Below are positions 6,841-14,153 of a stretch of 44,825 nucleotides of DNA, piece by piece. A program made the position numbers and the translations under genes. Positions within the stretch are counted from its first letter, which is position 1. Each line of letters opens with the position of its first letter. Source of the DNA: Clostridiales bacterium. Its GTDB lineage: Bacteria > Bacillota > Clostridia > Christensenellales > Aristaeellaceae. The stretch lies in contig SVGS01000026.1 in assembly GCA_015056205.1 (NCBI GenBank), positions 1-44,825 on the forward strand, in the 5' to 3' direction. The notes below the pieces were generated by a model. That model had not been told where the DNA came from and did no database searches. It saw only the letters and a list, made by a program, of their open reading frames with translations.

Positions 6841-7989
6841 ATGAAGAAGATAATCTCAGTTTTTCTTGCGGTTGTTATGTTTGTAGCCTATGGCCATGTA
6901 AACACAGTATTGGCGGAATCCACGCCGGAATTTCGAAGCTTGAGTGATCCGTCTCTTCCCGGATATATCGAAGACACTCTCTATCAGGAGCTTGTTCAGA
7001 AGCTGGAAGGCGATGGTTTCTTTGTGGAGAATGTCAGTGCTGTCTATATATCACAGGAATATATTGACGAACTTGCATATAATTCGCAGGCCAATGTTTT
7101 CTTTGGATATACTTTGGCAGAACTGGACCAACAGTTTCAAGGCGAGAAATATATCTTTACTCTTGGGAAAAACAATGAAACCACTGTTGAACCGTGGACT
7201 GATTACGATGACACCTATGATCGAATTATACATAATGTAGCAGTTGGAACAGGTCTTATCTTAGTGTGCGTGACTGTTTCTGTAGTAACAGGGGGAGCGG
7301 GAGCGCCTGCCTGCAGTATGATTTTTGCTATGGCTGCAAAAGGTGGTGCTATTGGAGCTCTTTCCGGTGCGGCCTTTGGAGGCGTTTCAGCCGGAATTGT
7401 TAAGGGTATCGAGACTGGTAATATGGAGGAAGCACTTAAATCTGCAGCCCTTGCAGGGAGCGAAAGCTTTAAATGGGGAGCGATCTGCGGGGCGGTTTCA
7501 GGTGGAGTCAATGAAGCTGTTGCTTTGAAAGGCGCTACACTAAACGGTTTAACAATGAATCAGGCAGCGATTATACAAAAGGAATCAGGCTATCCGCTAT
7601 CTATTATAAAAGAATTCCATTCTCTCGAAGAATATAATATTTACAGAAAGGCAGGATTAACACCCAAGCTTATCGATGGGAGAACCGCGCTTATCAGAGA
7701 GATTGATCTTAACAAAACGGATGCATATGGAAAAACCAATCTTGAGCGGATGGCTAATGGCAATCCAGCCCTTGACAGTGAAGGAATATCATTCGAAGTG
7801 CATCATGTCGGTCAAAAAAATGATTCTATTTTTGCTGTTCTAACCAGAAATGAACACAGGGGTCAAGGAAACTTTGCCAAAGTCCATGGGAATTTACGAT
7901 CATCAGATGTTGATCACGGGGCAGCATTTGAAGCGGCAAAGAAGAAATTCTGGATGGAACTGGCAAAACAATTGCAAGGAGGAATCTGA
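6841..7989 (+). CDS. Secreted polymorphic toxin with C-terminal LHH-type HNH/ENDO VII nuclease domain
   Basis: A 382-residue predicted antibacterial nuclease. Residues 1-25 are a signal peptide ending VLA. Residues about 30-130 form an unknown globular part. Residues about 133-245 are rich in Gly and Ala (VVTGGAGAPACSM, then GGAIGALSGAAFGGVSAG), like the hydrophobic spacer before many toxin tips. The last 120 residues match the LHH family: DGRTALIREIDLN, then GKTNLERMANG, and the active-site block FEVHHVGQKNDS with H321 and H322, followed by LTRNEHRGQGN (H339) and KVHG (H349). Val replaces the usual Leu before the histidine pair. The SMI1/KNR4 gene two bases after its stop is the expected immunity partner. 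There is no LXG, WXG or YD-repeat leader, so export is probably Sec-dependent. DNA as the target is inferred from the family. Confidence 0.8.
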   Translation: MKKIISVFLAVVMFVAYGHVNTVLAESTPEFRSLSDPSLPGYIEDTLYQELVQKLEGDGFFVENVSAVYISQEYIDELAYNSQANVFFGYTLAELDQQFQGEKYIFTLGKNNETTVEPWTDYDDTYDRIIHNVAVGTGLILVCVTVSVVTGGAGAPACSMIFAMAAKGGAIGALSGAAFGGVSAGIVKGIETGNMEEALKSAALAGSESFKWGAICGAVSGGVNEAVALKGATLNGLTMNQAAIIQKESGYPLSIIKEFHSLEEYNIYRKAGLTPKLIDGRTALIREIDLNKTDAYGKTNLERMANGNPALDSEGISFEVHHVGQKNDSIFAVLTRNEHRGQGNFAKVHGNLRSSDVDHGAAFEAAKKKFWMELAKQLQGGI

Positions 7990-7991
7990 TT

Positions 7992-8381
7992 ATGAGTGAA
8001 ATTGTACAAAAGCTCAGAGAACAATCTGATATGCTTTGTCTGGAAGGTGCTGATCCGAAAAGTATTGAAGCAGCAGAAAGCAGACTTTCAGTAAAGTTCG
8101 CTGAAGAATACAGGGAATATACCAGGGAATTCGGAGCCATAAACATTGATGGCAGGCAAATAACGGGAGTAAACCCGGCTCCTGATCTGGATGTTGTTTC
8201 AATTACTGAATTTGCCAGAGAGGGAACGCCTGAAGCAGCTCCGTCATGGTATGTGATTTGTGATACACACATAGATTGTTTGCTTTACTGGCAAGACGAG
8301 GATGGTAATGTATATAGAACTTTCCCAGGTGAATCTCCGGTTAAAGTGGCAGATAGCCTTGTTGAATTTCTTCAGATATGA
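7992..8381 (+). CDS. SMI1/KNR4 (SUKH) family immunity protein
   Basis: A 129-residue cytoplasmic protein of the SUKH superfamily, the commonest immunity fold paired with HNH-type nuclease toxins. Visible marks are the start IEAAESRLSVKFAEEYREYTREFGAINIDG (about 25-54, family pattern of a Leu/Pro region followed by Y..FG..), the middle ISITEFAR-like segment VVSITEFAREG, WYVICDTHIDCLLYWQDEDGNVY (family W/G-D/N-Y pattern), and a closing ADSLVEFLQI helix. The AAGGAGG ribosome site lies inside the end of the toxin gene and the start is two bases after the toxin stop, so toxin and antidote are made together. It presumably binds and blocks the nuclease in the producing cell. Confidence 0.82.
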   Translation: MSEIVQKLREQSDMLCLEGADPKSIEAAESRLSVKFAEEYREYTREFGAINIDGRQITGVNPAPDLDVVSITEFAREGTPEAAPSWYVICDTHIDCLLYWQDEDGNVYRTFPGESPVKVADSLVEFLQI

Positions 8382-8492
8382 GGATATGATCTGACGCTGC
8401 TTAACCCATGCGACAAACGGCGGAATTGAATCACGATGATCAGGGAAGGAACCTGACCGCCTGTGAGAAATATAAAATGGGGTGGTCTGGAA

Positions 8493-9071
8493 ATGCATCC
8501 AGATGATGTTGTAGGACTTCTTTTCTTTCTGATGGTCGCTATGGTTATTATTGCTGCTCTCTACTTACATCATCTGTTCAAAGTTAAAAAATATCGTATT
8601 GAAAAAGAGAAAGAGAAAGAAATCCTTGATCGGATCATCAGCACAGTCAACTTAAACATTGATGATACAGCGAACAACAAAAATATATCAGCATGCGATC
8701 AAACCAAGAGAAGTTCAGGGGGAAGAATCAGATTAAGCTGTCAAAAATGTGGCTCATCAATGGAACTTGATAAGAACAAACCGATTTTATTTTGCCCTTA
8801 TTGTGGGGCTAAAGAACTATTGACAGAGAGCGACTATGTGAAAGAGGCGCGCATCAATGCAGATGCTAAAGAAAAGATAGCTGAAGTAAGAAGGCAGACT
8901 GCAAATGATATTTACGAACGCTATGTTCAGTCTATAAAATTATCCCGGACTGAAGAACGAAAAACAAAAACACATAATACACTGATGAACTTCATTTATA
9001 TTATAGGTGGATTCATTGCGCTAATTCTCATGATATTGGCCGCTGCTTATGGCATTGGATTATTGCTTTAA
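8493..9071 (+). CDS. Zinc-ribbon protein with two membrane segments, unknown function
   Basis: A 192-residue protein. One hydrophobic helix lies near the N-terminus (about 4-27, including VVGLLFFLMVAMVIIAALYL). A highly charged coiled segment follows (about 31-50). Then comes a four-cysteine zinc ribbon (CQKCGSSMEL then FCPYCG, about 85-110) and a second charged helix. The C-terminus is a membrane helix (about 166-190). The ATG at 8493 has a GGGGTGG site; a GTG at 8463 would add 10 residues but has no clear ribosome site. It sits 111 bases after the immunity gene in the same direction and shares the AT-rich composition. It may be an assembly, sensing or second protective factor of the toxin locus, but nothing proves that. 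Confidence 0.6.
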   Translation: MHPDDVVGLLFFLMVAMVIIAALYLHHLFKVKKYRIEKEKEKEILDRIISTVNLNIDDTANNKNISACDQTKRSSGGRIRLSCQKCGSSMELDKNKPILFCPYCGAKELLTESDYVKEARINADAKEKIAEVRRQTANDIYERYVQSIKLSRTEERKTKTHNTLMNFIYIIGGFIALILMILAAAYGIGLLL

Positions 9072-9213
9072 GGAAACCTGGGGTCCAAAGGGCAAAGTTC
9101 AACCGAACGGAGATATCCACGGATGCACATGCCCAGGTTTCTGTGAGATCAATGGAATCAATCCTGACGATCTGCCGCTGCCGTCAGGCGCTTTGATGAG
9201 ACCAGGGATGTAG
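9070..9213 (+). pseudogene. Orphan C-terminal coding fragment at the right edge of the island
   Basis: Overlapping the end of the previous gene in another frame is an open stretch of 47 codons reading ETWGPKGKVQPNGDIHGCTC, then PGFCEINGINPDDLPLPSGA and a stop. It has no start codon or ribosome site of its own. The composition (GPKGKVQPNGDIHG, CTCPGFC) reads like a real protein tail and could be a displaced toxin tip or tail of a surface protein. I do not recognise the family. Positions 9214-9312 show nothing further except the ribosome site of the next gene. Confidence 0.35.
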
Positions 9214-9312
9214 ATTTTCCGAAACAGTGAGATAGAAGCTTCAGGCAATCCAAAATCATAAACAAGTGAACCAACCGGACAGCAAGACATAAGAAAAGGA
9301 GAGAAAAACAGA

Positions 9313-11109
9313 ATGGCAGAGGCAATCAGAAAACGGGAAGAAATCAAAGCGAAGTACAAATGGGATCTGACACATATTTATGCGGACGATGAGGCGTGGC
9401 AGGCGGACTATGATCAGGTGATGGACGGGATTGCGGAGGCGGCGGCCTGGGACGGACGGGTGGCGGAGGATCCGAAGGCCGCGATCCGGGCGGTGCAGAA
9501 GCTGTCGGAACGGATTATGCCGGTTTATGAATACGCGTTTCTCCGGAAGGAAACGGATAACGCCGATCCGGTGGCGCAGGGGCTGAAGGACAAGGCGCTC
9601 CGTCTGTACGTAACCGCCGGGGCCGCCACGGCCTTTCTCCAGCCCGAGCTGCTGGAGCTGCCGGGGGAGACGTTGGAGGCGCTGATGGCCGATCCGGAGA
9701 TGAAGGATTACGACGCGATGCTGAGAAACGTGCTGCTGATGAAGCCGCACACGCTGCCCAAGGAGGAGGAGAAGCTGATCGCCATGATGGGGGAGGTGGC
9801 GGACGCTCCCGACGCCATTTTCACCTCGCTCACCACGGCAGACATGAAGCTGCCGCCGATCCGGCTGGCGGACGGCAGCATGCAGGAACTGACCGAGGGA
9901 AACTACTCCACCTTTATCCATTCCGAGGACCGGGAGATCCGGCGGCAGGCGTTTCAGCATCTGATGACCACCTACGAAGCCTTCGGCAACACGATCGCGT
10001 CCACCTACGCGGCCAGCGTGAAGAAGGATCAGTTCATGGCGGAGGCGCATCACTTCGACAGCGCGCGCCAGTCGGCAATGAAGCCCCTGGAGATTCCGGA
10101 AGCCGTGTATGACAACCTGATCGACGTGATTCACGAGTACATTCCGGTGCTGCAGGAATATCTGCGCCTGCGGAAAAAACTGCTGGGGCTGGATGAGCTC
10201 CATCTGTACGATCTGTACGCGCCGATGGTGAAGGGCTACCAAATGAAGCTGCCCTATGAGAAGGCCTTTGACCTGGTGCTGGAAGGACTCAGCCCCATGG
10301 GAGAGGACTATCTGGACAAGCTGCGGGAGGCCCGGACGGGCGGATGGATCGACGTGTATCCCAGCACCGGGAAATCCAGCGGAGCCTTTTCCGCGGGAGA
10401 TCTGCGGGAGGTACACCCCTATGTGCTTCTGAATCATAACGACAACCTGGAGAGCGCCTTTACCATCGCCCACGAGCTGGGCCACAGCATGCATTCCTTC
10501 TACAGCAACACGCACCAGCCGGCGCCGAAGAGCGACTACAGCCTGTTTGTGGCGGAGGTGGCTTCCACCTGCAACGAATCCGTGATGATGCGGTATCTGA
10601 CGGAGACGATGAAGGAGCCGGCGGCCCAGGCTTATCTGCTGAACTATTTCCTGGAGCAGTTCCGGACGACGGTTTTCCGGCAGACCATGTTCGCCGAATT
10701 CGAGAAGATCAGCCACGAGATGGCGCAGCAGGGGATTCCGCTGACGAAGGAAAGCCTGTCGGAAGCCTATTTCCGGCTGAACGAAACCTATTACGGGGAG
10801 ACCTGCTTCATGGATCCCGAAATTGCGTCGGAATGGATGCGGATTCCGCATTTCTACCGGGCGTTCTATGTATATGTTTACGCGACGGGCCTGTGTGCCG
10901 CTGTTTCGCTGAGTGAGAAAATCCTGACGGAAGGGGAGTCCGCGGTCGCGGACTACCGGAAGTTCCTCTGCGCGGGATGCAGTGTGCCGCCGATCGACGC
11001 CCTGAAGCTGGCGGGGATCGACATGTCCTCTCCCGAACCCATCCGCAGGGCGATGGAGGTCTTCCGGGAGACCGTGCGGAAGATGGAAGAGGCGACAAAG
11101 AACCTGTGA
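9313..11109 (+). CDS. pepF: Oligoendopeptidase F (M3 family zinc metallopeptidase)
   Basis: A 598-residue cytoplasmic peptidase of family M3B that cleaves oligopeptides of roughly 7-17 residues. The zinc site is complete: H387-E-L-G-H391 in TIAHELGHSMHSFYS, with E415 in VAEVASTCNE as the third ligand. The N-terminal helical domain starts with YKWDLTHIYADDEAW (about 15-29), typical of PepF. The conserved end block FYRAFYVYVYATGLCAA with its tyrosines is present. Length is normal. The AAAAGGAGAG site supports the ATG. From this gene on the DNA is GC-rich, so it marks the right border of the island. The UlaG-like gene follows after 14 bases and is probably co-transcribed. Confidence 0.95.
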   Translation: MAEAIRKREEIKAKYKWDLTHIYADDEAWQADYDQVMDGIAEAAAWDGRVAEDPKAAIRAVQKLSERIMPVYEYAFLRKETDNADPVAQGLKDKALRLYVTAGAATAFLQPELLELPGETLEALMADPEMKDYDAMLRNVLLMKPHTLPKEEEKLIAMMGEVADAPDAIFTSLTTADMKLPPIRLADGSMQELTEGNYSTFIHSEDREIRRQAFQHLMTTYEAFGNTIASTYAASVKKDQFMAEAHHFDSARQSAMKPLEIPEAVYDNLIDVIHEYIPVLQEYLRLRKKLLGLDELHLYDLYAPMVKGYQMKLPYEKAFDLVLEGLSPMGEDYLDKLREARTGGWIDVYPSTGKSSGAFSAGDLREVHPYVLLNHNDNLESAFTIAHELGHSMHSFYSNTHQPAPKSDYSLFVAEVASTCNESVMMRYLTETMKEPAAQAYLLNYFLEQFRTTVFRQTMFAEFEKISHEMAQQGIPLTKESLSEAYFRLNETYYGETCFMDPEIASEWMRIPHFYRAFYVYVYATGLCAAVSLSEKILTEGESAVADYRKFLCAGCSVPPIDALKLAGIDMSSPEPIRRAMEVFRETVRKMEEATKNL

Positions 11110-11123
11110 CAGGAGGCAAGCAG

Positions 11124-11978
11124 ATGAAACAAGACCGGATACCGGGCCTGGATCAGCCGGTTCCCTACGGAAGCGTCGTGATGTGGTGGCTGGGGCAGAT
11201 GGGGCTGCTGGTCAAAATGGGAGAAACCCTGCTTTGCGTGGATTACTTCGCGACCGTGATTCCGGAGCGGCAGGTTCCGCCGCCCATCCCGGCGGAGGAG
11301 CTGACGGGGGTCGACGCCTTTCTCGGCACGCATAACCATCTGGATCATATGGACCATGACGCCTGGCGCATCTGGGCCAGGACCTGCCCGGAGGCCCGGT
11401 TCGTGTTTCCCGCGCTGCACCGGGAGAGCGTGATCGCGGACGGCATCGGGGAGGAACGGTGCCTGGGACTGACGGACGGGGAGAGCTGCCGGGTGGGCGA
11501 TGTGACGATCCGCGCGGTGGCCGCGGCCCACGAATTCCTGAACCCCGATCCGGAAACCGGACTGTATCCCTGCCTGCAGTACATCCTTGAAGGAAACGGC
11601 GTGCGCATTTACCACGCCGGGGATACGCTGCGGTATGAGGGAATGGTGCCCAAACTGAAGCAGATCGGGCGGCCGGACGCGGTGATGCTGCCCATCAACG
11701 GACGGGACGCGGAGCGGTACGGGCGCAATTGCATCGGGAACATGACCTTTCAGGAGGCCGTGGATCTGACCGGCGAGCTGGGACCGCGGCTGGCGATCCC
11801 GGGGCACTGGGACATGTTCGCGGACAATCCGGGAGATCCGGAGGCTTTCCGCCGTTATCTGGACATAAAATATCCGGGGAAGACGGAAACCGTCATTCCC
11901 CGGATTCTGACGCCGATCCGGGTGGAGGGGGCGCCTGTTACGAATCCAGCGCCCGAACAGCGGCCGGCAGATCGCTGA
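11124..11978 (+). CDS. UlaG-like metallo-beta-lactamase fold hydrolase
   Basis: A 284-residue MBL-fold protein close to UlaG, the L-ascorbate-6-phosphate lactonase. Family features are VMWWLGQMGLLVKMG at the start, the metal motif GTHNHLDHMDHDAW (about 74-87), VAAAHEF, YHAGDTLRYEG (about 158-168) and IPGHWDMFADNPGDP near the end. The AGGAGG site 7-13 bases before this ATG selects it over an in-frame upstream codon inside pepF. Its last 41 bases overlap the convergent HAD gene. UlaG-like proteins act on phosphorylated lactones or related sugar phosphates; here no ula genes are near, so the substrate is open. The nearby HAD phosphatase and phospho-polyol dehydrogenase suggest sugar-phosphate metabolism. 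Confidence 0.85.
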   Translation: MKQDRIPGLDQPVPYGSVVMWWLGQMGLLVKMGETLLCVDYFATVIPERQVPPPIPAEELTGVDAFLGTHNHLDHMDHDAWRIWARTCPEARFVFPALHRESVIADGIGEERCLGLTDGESCRVGDVTIRAVAAAHEFLNPDPETGLYPCLQYILEGNGVRIYHAGDTLRYEGMVPKLKQIGRPDAVMLPINGRDAERYGRNCIGNMTFQEAVDLTGELGPRLAIPGHWDMFADNPGDPEAFRRYLDIKYPGKTETVIPRILTPIRVEGAPVTNPAPEQRPADR

Positions 11979-12579
11979 GACGATCGATGACTCCTTCCGG
12001 ATTCACCGCGCGGCCGAACCCGTAAGCGGCATGAATAAAGGGAATACCGGCGCCCTGGGCGGATTCCTGATCGCGGAGGGTATCCCCGACATAAATCCCT
12101 TTTTTGAAGTGATTCCTTTCCATCACCAGGCGGATATTTTCCGCCTTGGATTTCAGCGTGCGGCCCCATTCCTCCCAGTCGAGAATCAGATCGCCGACGC
12201 CGGAGGAAGCCAGGAAAGCGTTGATATAGCCGCACTGGCAGTTGCTGACGATGGCCAGGGAATAGCCCGCGGACCGGAGCTCCTCCAGGGTTTCCCGAAG
12301 GCGGGGATAGAGCATGCCGCAGTGATCATACAGGTATTCCACTTCGAACTCATTTGCGATCCGGAAGACTTCATCCCGGCGGGATTCGGCCAGGGCCGGC
12401 TGCAGGGCATCCTGGATTTCACGCATGGTCAACCCCATGACGCGGTGCACATCCTCCGTCGTGACCGGGGGAAGGGTGGGATCCTCGCGAGCGAAAATGA
12501 TATTCCAGGATTCCGCCACCTTCTCGGCGGAATCCCAGAGGGTACCGTCCAGATCAAAAAGAATCAGGGTATCTTTCAT
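11938..12579 (-). CDS. HAD family hydrolase (phosphoglycolate phosphatase-like)
   Basis: A 213-residue phosphatase of the haloacid dehalogenase superfamily, subfamily with a small helical cap. Motif I is FDLDGTLWDS (nucleophile D9, acid/base D11). Motif II is IVSNCQ (about 109-114). Motif III is the Lys in TLKSKAENI, and motif IV is YVGDTLRDQESA (about 162-173). Family members dephosphorylate phosphoglycolate, sugar phosphates or pyrophosphate; the exact substrate is unknown. It faces the UlaG-like gene and their 3' ends overlap by 41 bases, so the two transcripts are antisense to each other there. AGGAGG precedes the ATG. Its promoter overlaps that of the divergent glycerol-1-phosphate dehydrogenase, hinting at shared control. 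Confidence 0.88.
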   Translation of the reverse strand: MKDTLILFDLDGTLWDSAEKVAESWNIIFAREDPTLPPVTTEDVHRVMGLTMREIQDALQPALAESRRDEVFRIANEFEVEYLYDHCGMLYPRLRETLEELRSAGYSLAIVSNCQCGYINAFLASSGVGDLILDWEEWGRTLKSKAENIRLVMERNHFKKGIYVGDTLRDQESAQGAGIPFIHAAYGFGRAVNPEGVIDRLSDLPAAVRALDS

Positions 12580-12630
12580 GAAAACCTCCTGTTTTTTCCG
12601 GCTGGGAGCGAAAAAAAACTGCCCCGAAAC

Positions 12631-12660
12631 TGGACAGAAATCCAGCGGGGGTATTATACT
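12631..12660 (+). promoter_or_regulatory. Promoter of the glycerol-1-phosphate dehydrogenase/ABC operon
   Basis: TGGACA (12631-12636), 18 bases, TATACT (12655-12660); each box matches consensus at 5 of 6. The expected start is about 30 bases before the gene. The -10 boxes of the two divergent promoters share bases, so only one polymerase can bind at a time. Confidence 0.6.
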
Positions 12661-12682
12661 ACTGGGGAAACAGGCGTGGCAA
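12653..12682 (-). promoter_or_regulatory. Promoter of the HAD phosphatase gene
   Basis: Minus-strand TTGCCA (12682-12677), 18 bases, then a perfect TATAAT (12658-12653). It interleaves with the divergent promoter on the other strand. Confidence 0.65.
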
Positions 12683-12695
12683 GGAGAAAAGCGGG

Positions 12696-14057
12696 ATGGA
12701 AAAACATCTGAGTGAAATGACGCTGGAGGAGCTGACCGCTCCGGAGGGGATTCCCTGCAGCTGCGGCAAGACGCACCGGTGCGGGCTGAGCTGGTTCAGA
12801 ACCGGAGCCGGGGTGATCCGGCTGCTTCCGGAGGCGCTCAAGGCGCTGAACTGCCGGCATCCCTTCGTGGTGGCGGACCGGAACACACGGAAGGCCGCCG
12901 GGGAACGGGTGACGGAGATCCTGGACGCGGAGGGGATTCCGCATACGGATTATCTGTTTCCCATGGAGGGGAAGATCGAACCGGATGAATATGCCGTCGG
13001 TTCCCTGACAATGGCCTTTGACCCCAACTGCGACGGGATTCTGGCGGTCGGCAGCGGCGTGATCAACGACTGCTGCAAGGTGCTGGCCCATGCCTGCCGC
13101 CTGCCCTCCATGGTGGTATGCACCGCGCCTTCCATGGACGGATACTGTTCCAATTCGGCTTCCATGATTGAAAACCACATCAAGGTCAGCCTGTACAACG
13201 CGTGCCCCCGGGCGATCCTGGCGGACACCGACATTCTGAAAACCGCGCCGGACCGGATGCTGCAGGCCGGGCTGGGCGATATGCTGGCCAAGTATGTTTC
13301 CGTCTGCGAATGGCGGATCGCCCATCTGATCCACGGGGATCCCTACTGCGAGGAAATCGCCGGGATGGTGCGGGCCAGCCTGAAAAAGATCGTGGATCAC
13401 GCTCCGGGCCTGATGAGACGGGAGGACGCGGCGCTGGAGGCGGTGATCGAGGGACTGGTGATCTCCGGCATGTCCATGGCTTTCGCCGAGATTTCCCGTC
13501 CGGCCAGCGGGCTGGAGCATTATTTCAGCCATCTGTGGGAGATGCAGGCGCTGCAGCGGGGCGTGCCCTCCGATCTGCACGGCATCCAGGTCGGCGTGGG
13601 GACGCTGCTGACCCTGTGGATCTATGAGAACGTGCTGAACATGGACCGGCCGGACGCGGAAAAAGCCCGGAGGATGATGGCCGGGTTCTCCCGGGAGAAG
13701 TGGGTGCGGTCCATGAACGCCATCTTCGGCCCCATGACGCCTTCCATTCTGGCGATCGAGGACCGGGTGGGGAAGAACACGGCGAAGACCCAGGAAGAGC
13801 ATCTGGAGCGGATCCTGAACAACTGGGAGGCCATCCGGAGGATTATCCGGGAGGAGCTGCCTTCCCGGGAAACGGTCCGCCGGCTGATGGCGGACTGCGG
13901 GATGCCGCTGACGCCGAAGGATCTGGGCATCAGCCGGGAGGATACCGTCGCCGCGCTGAAAGGAAGCCGGGAAATCCGGGACAAATACCTGACTTCCAGC
14001 CTGCTGTGGGATCTGGGACTGCTGGGGGAGACCGCGGAGCGGCTGCCCTGCGAATAA
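12696..14057 (+). CDS. araM: sn-glycerol-1-phosphate dehydrogenase (AraM/EgsA family)
   Basis: A 453-residue NAD(P)-dependent metalloenzyme of the iron-alcohol-dehydrogenase superfamily, expected to interconvert dihydroxyacetone phosphate and sn-glycerol-1-phosphate in the cytoplasm. Visible are the dinucleotide loop ILAVGSGVINDCCK (115-128), TAPSMDGYCSNSAS (143-156), and a metal site of D195 (GLGDMLAKY), H275 (SGLEHYFSHLWEM) and H295 (SDLHGIQVG). An N-terminal CSCGKTHRCGL (21-31) adds a Cys cluster seen in AraM proteins. In Bacillota the enzyme makes archaeal-type G1P lipids (heptaprenylglycerol phosphate) or serves arabinose clusters. Here it leads an operon with an ABC importer of the Fe3+/sugar-phosphate class 96 bases downstream, suggesting the transporter feeds or drains a phospho-polyol pool. 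AAGGAG precedes the ATG. Confidence 0.9.
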   Translation: MEKHLSEMTLEELTAPEGIPCSCGKTHRCGLSWFRTGAGVIRLLPEALKALNCRHPFVVADRNTRKAAGERVTEILDAEGIPHTDYLFPMEGKIEPDEYAVGSLTMAFDPNCDGILAVGSGVINDCCKVLAHACRLPSMVVCTAPSMDGYCSNSASMIENHIKVSLYNACPRAILADTDILKTAPDRMLQAGLGDMLAKYVSVCEWRIAHLIHGDPYCEEIAGMVRASLKKIVDHAPGLMRREDAALEAVIEGLVISGMSMAFAEISRPASGLEHYFSHLWEMQALQRGVPSDLHGIQVGVGTLLTLWIYENVLNMDRPDAEKARRMMAGFSREKWVRSMNAIFGPMTPSILAIEDRVGKNTAKTQEEHLERILNNWEAIRRIIREELPSRETVRRLMADCGMPLTPKDLGISREDTVAALKGSREIRDKYLTSSLLWDLGLLGETAERLPCE

Positions 14058-14153
14058 ACGGGTTTCCTTTCCTTCTCTCCGGCCGCCCGGAAGGGGGACG
14101 GGGGAAGGAATTCAGGATACAAATAAACAGAAAAGAAAAGGAGAATGGATTTT

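Noticed and set aside
9256..10851. Long minus-strand open frame opposite pepF
   Set aside because: Composition is typical of antisense to a GC-rich gene, with no ribosome site and no recognised motif.
10977..11123. Longer N-terminus for the UlaG-like protein
   Set aside because: It would lie inside pepF. The AGGAGG site and MBL homology start at 11124.
12652..12660. Hairpin or riboswitch between HAD and araM genes
   Set aside because: The gap is fully used by two interleaved promoters and ribosome sites; no stable aptamer-like fold is seen.
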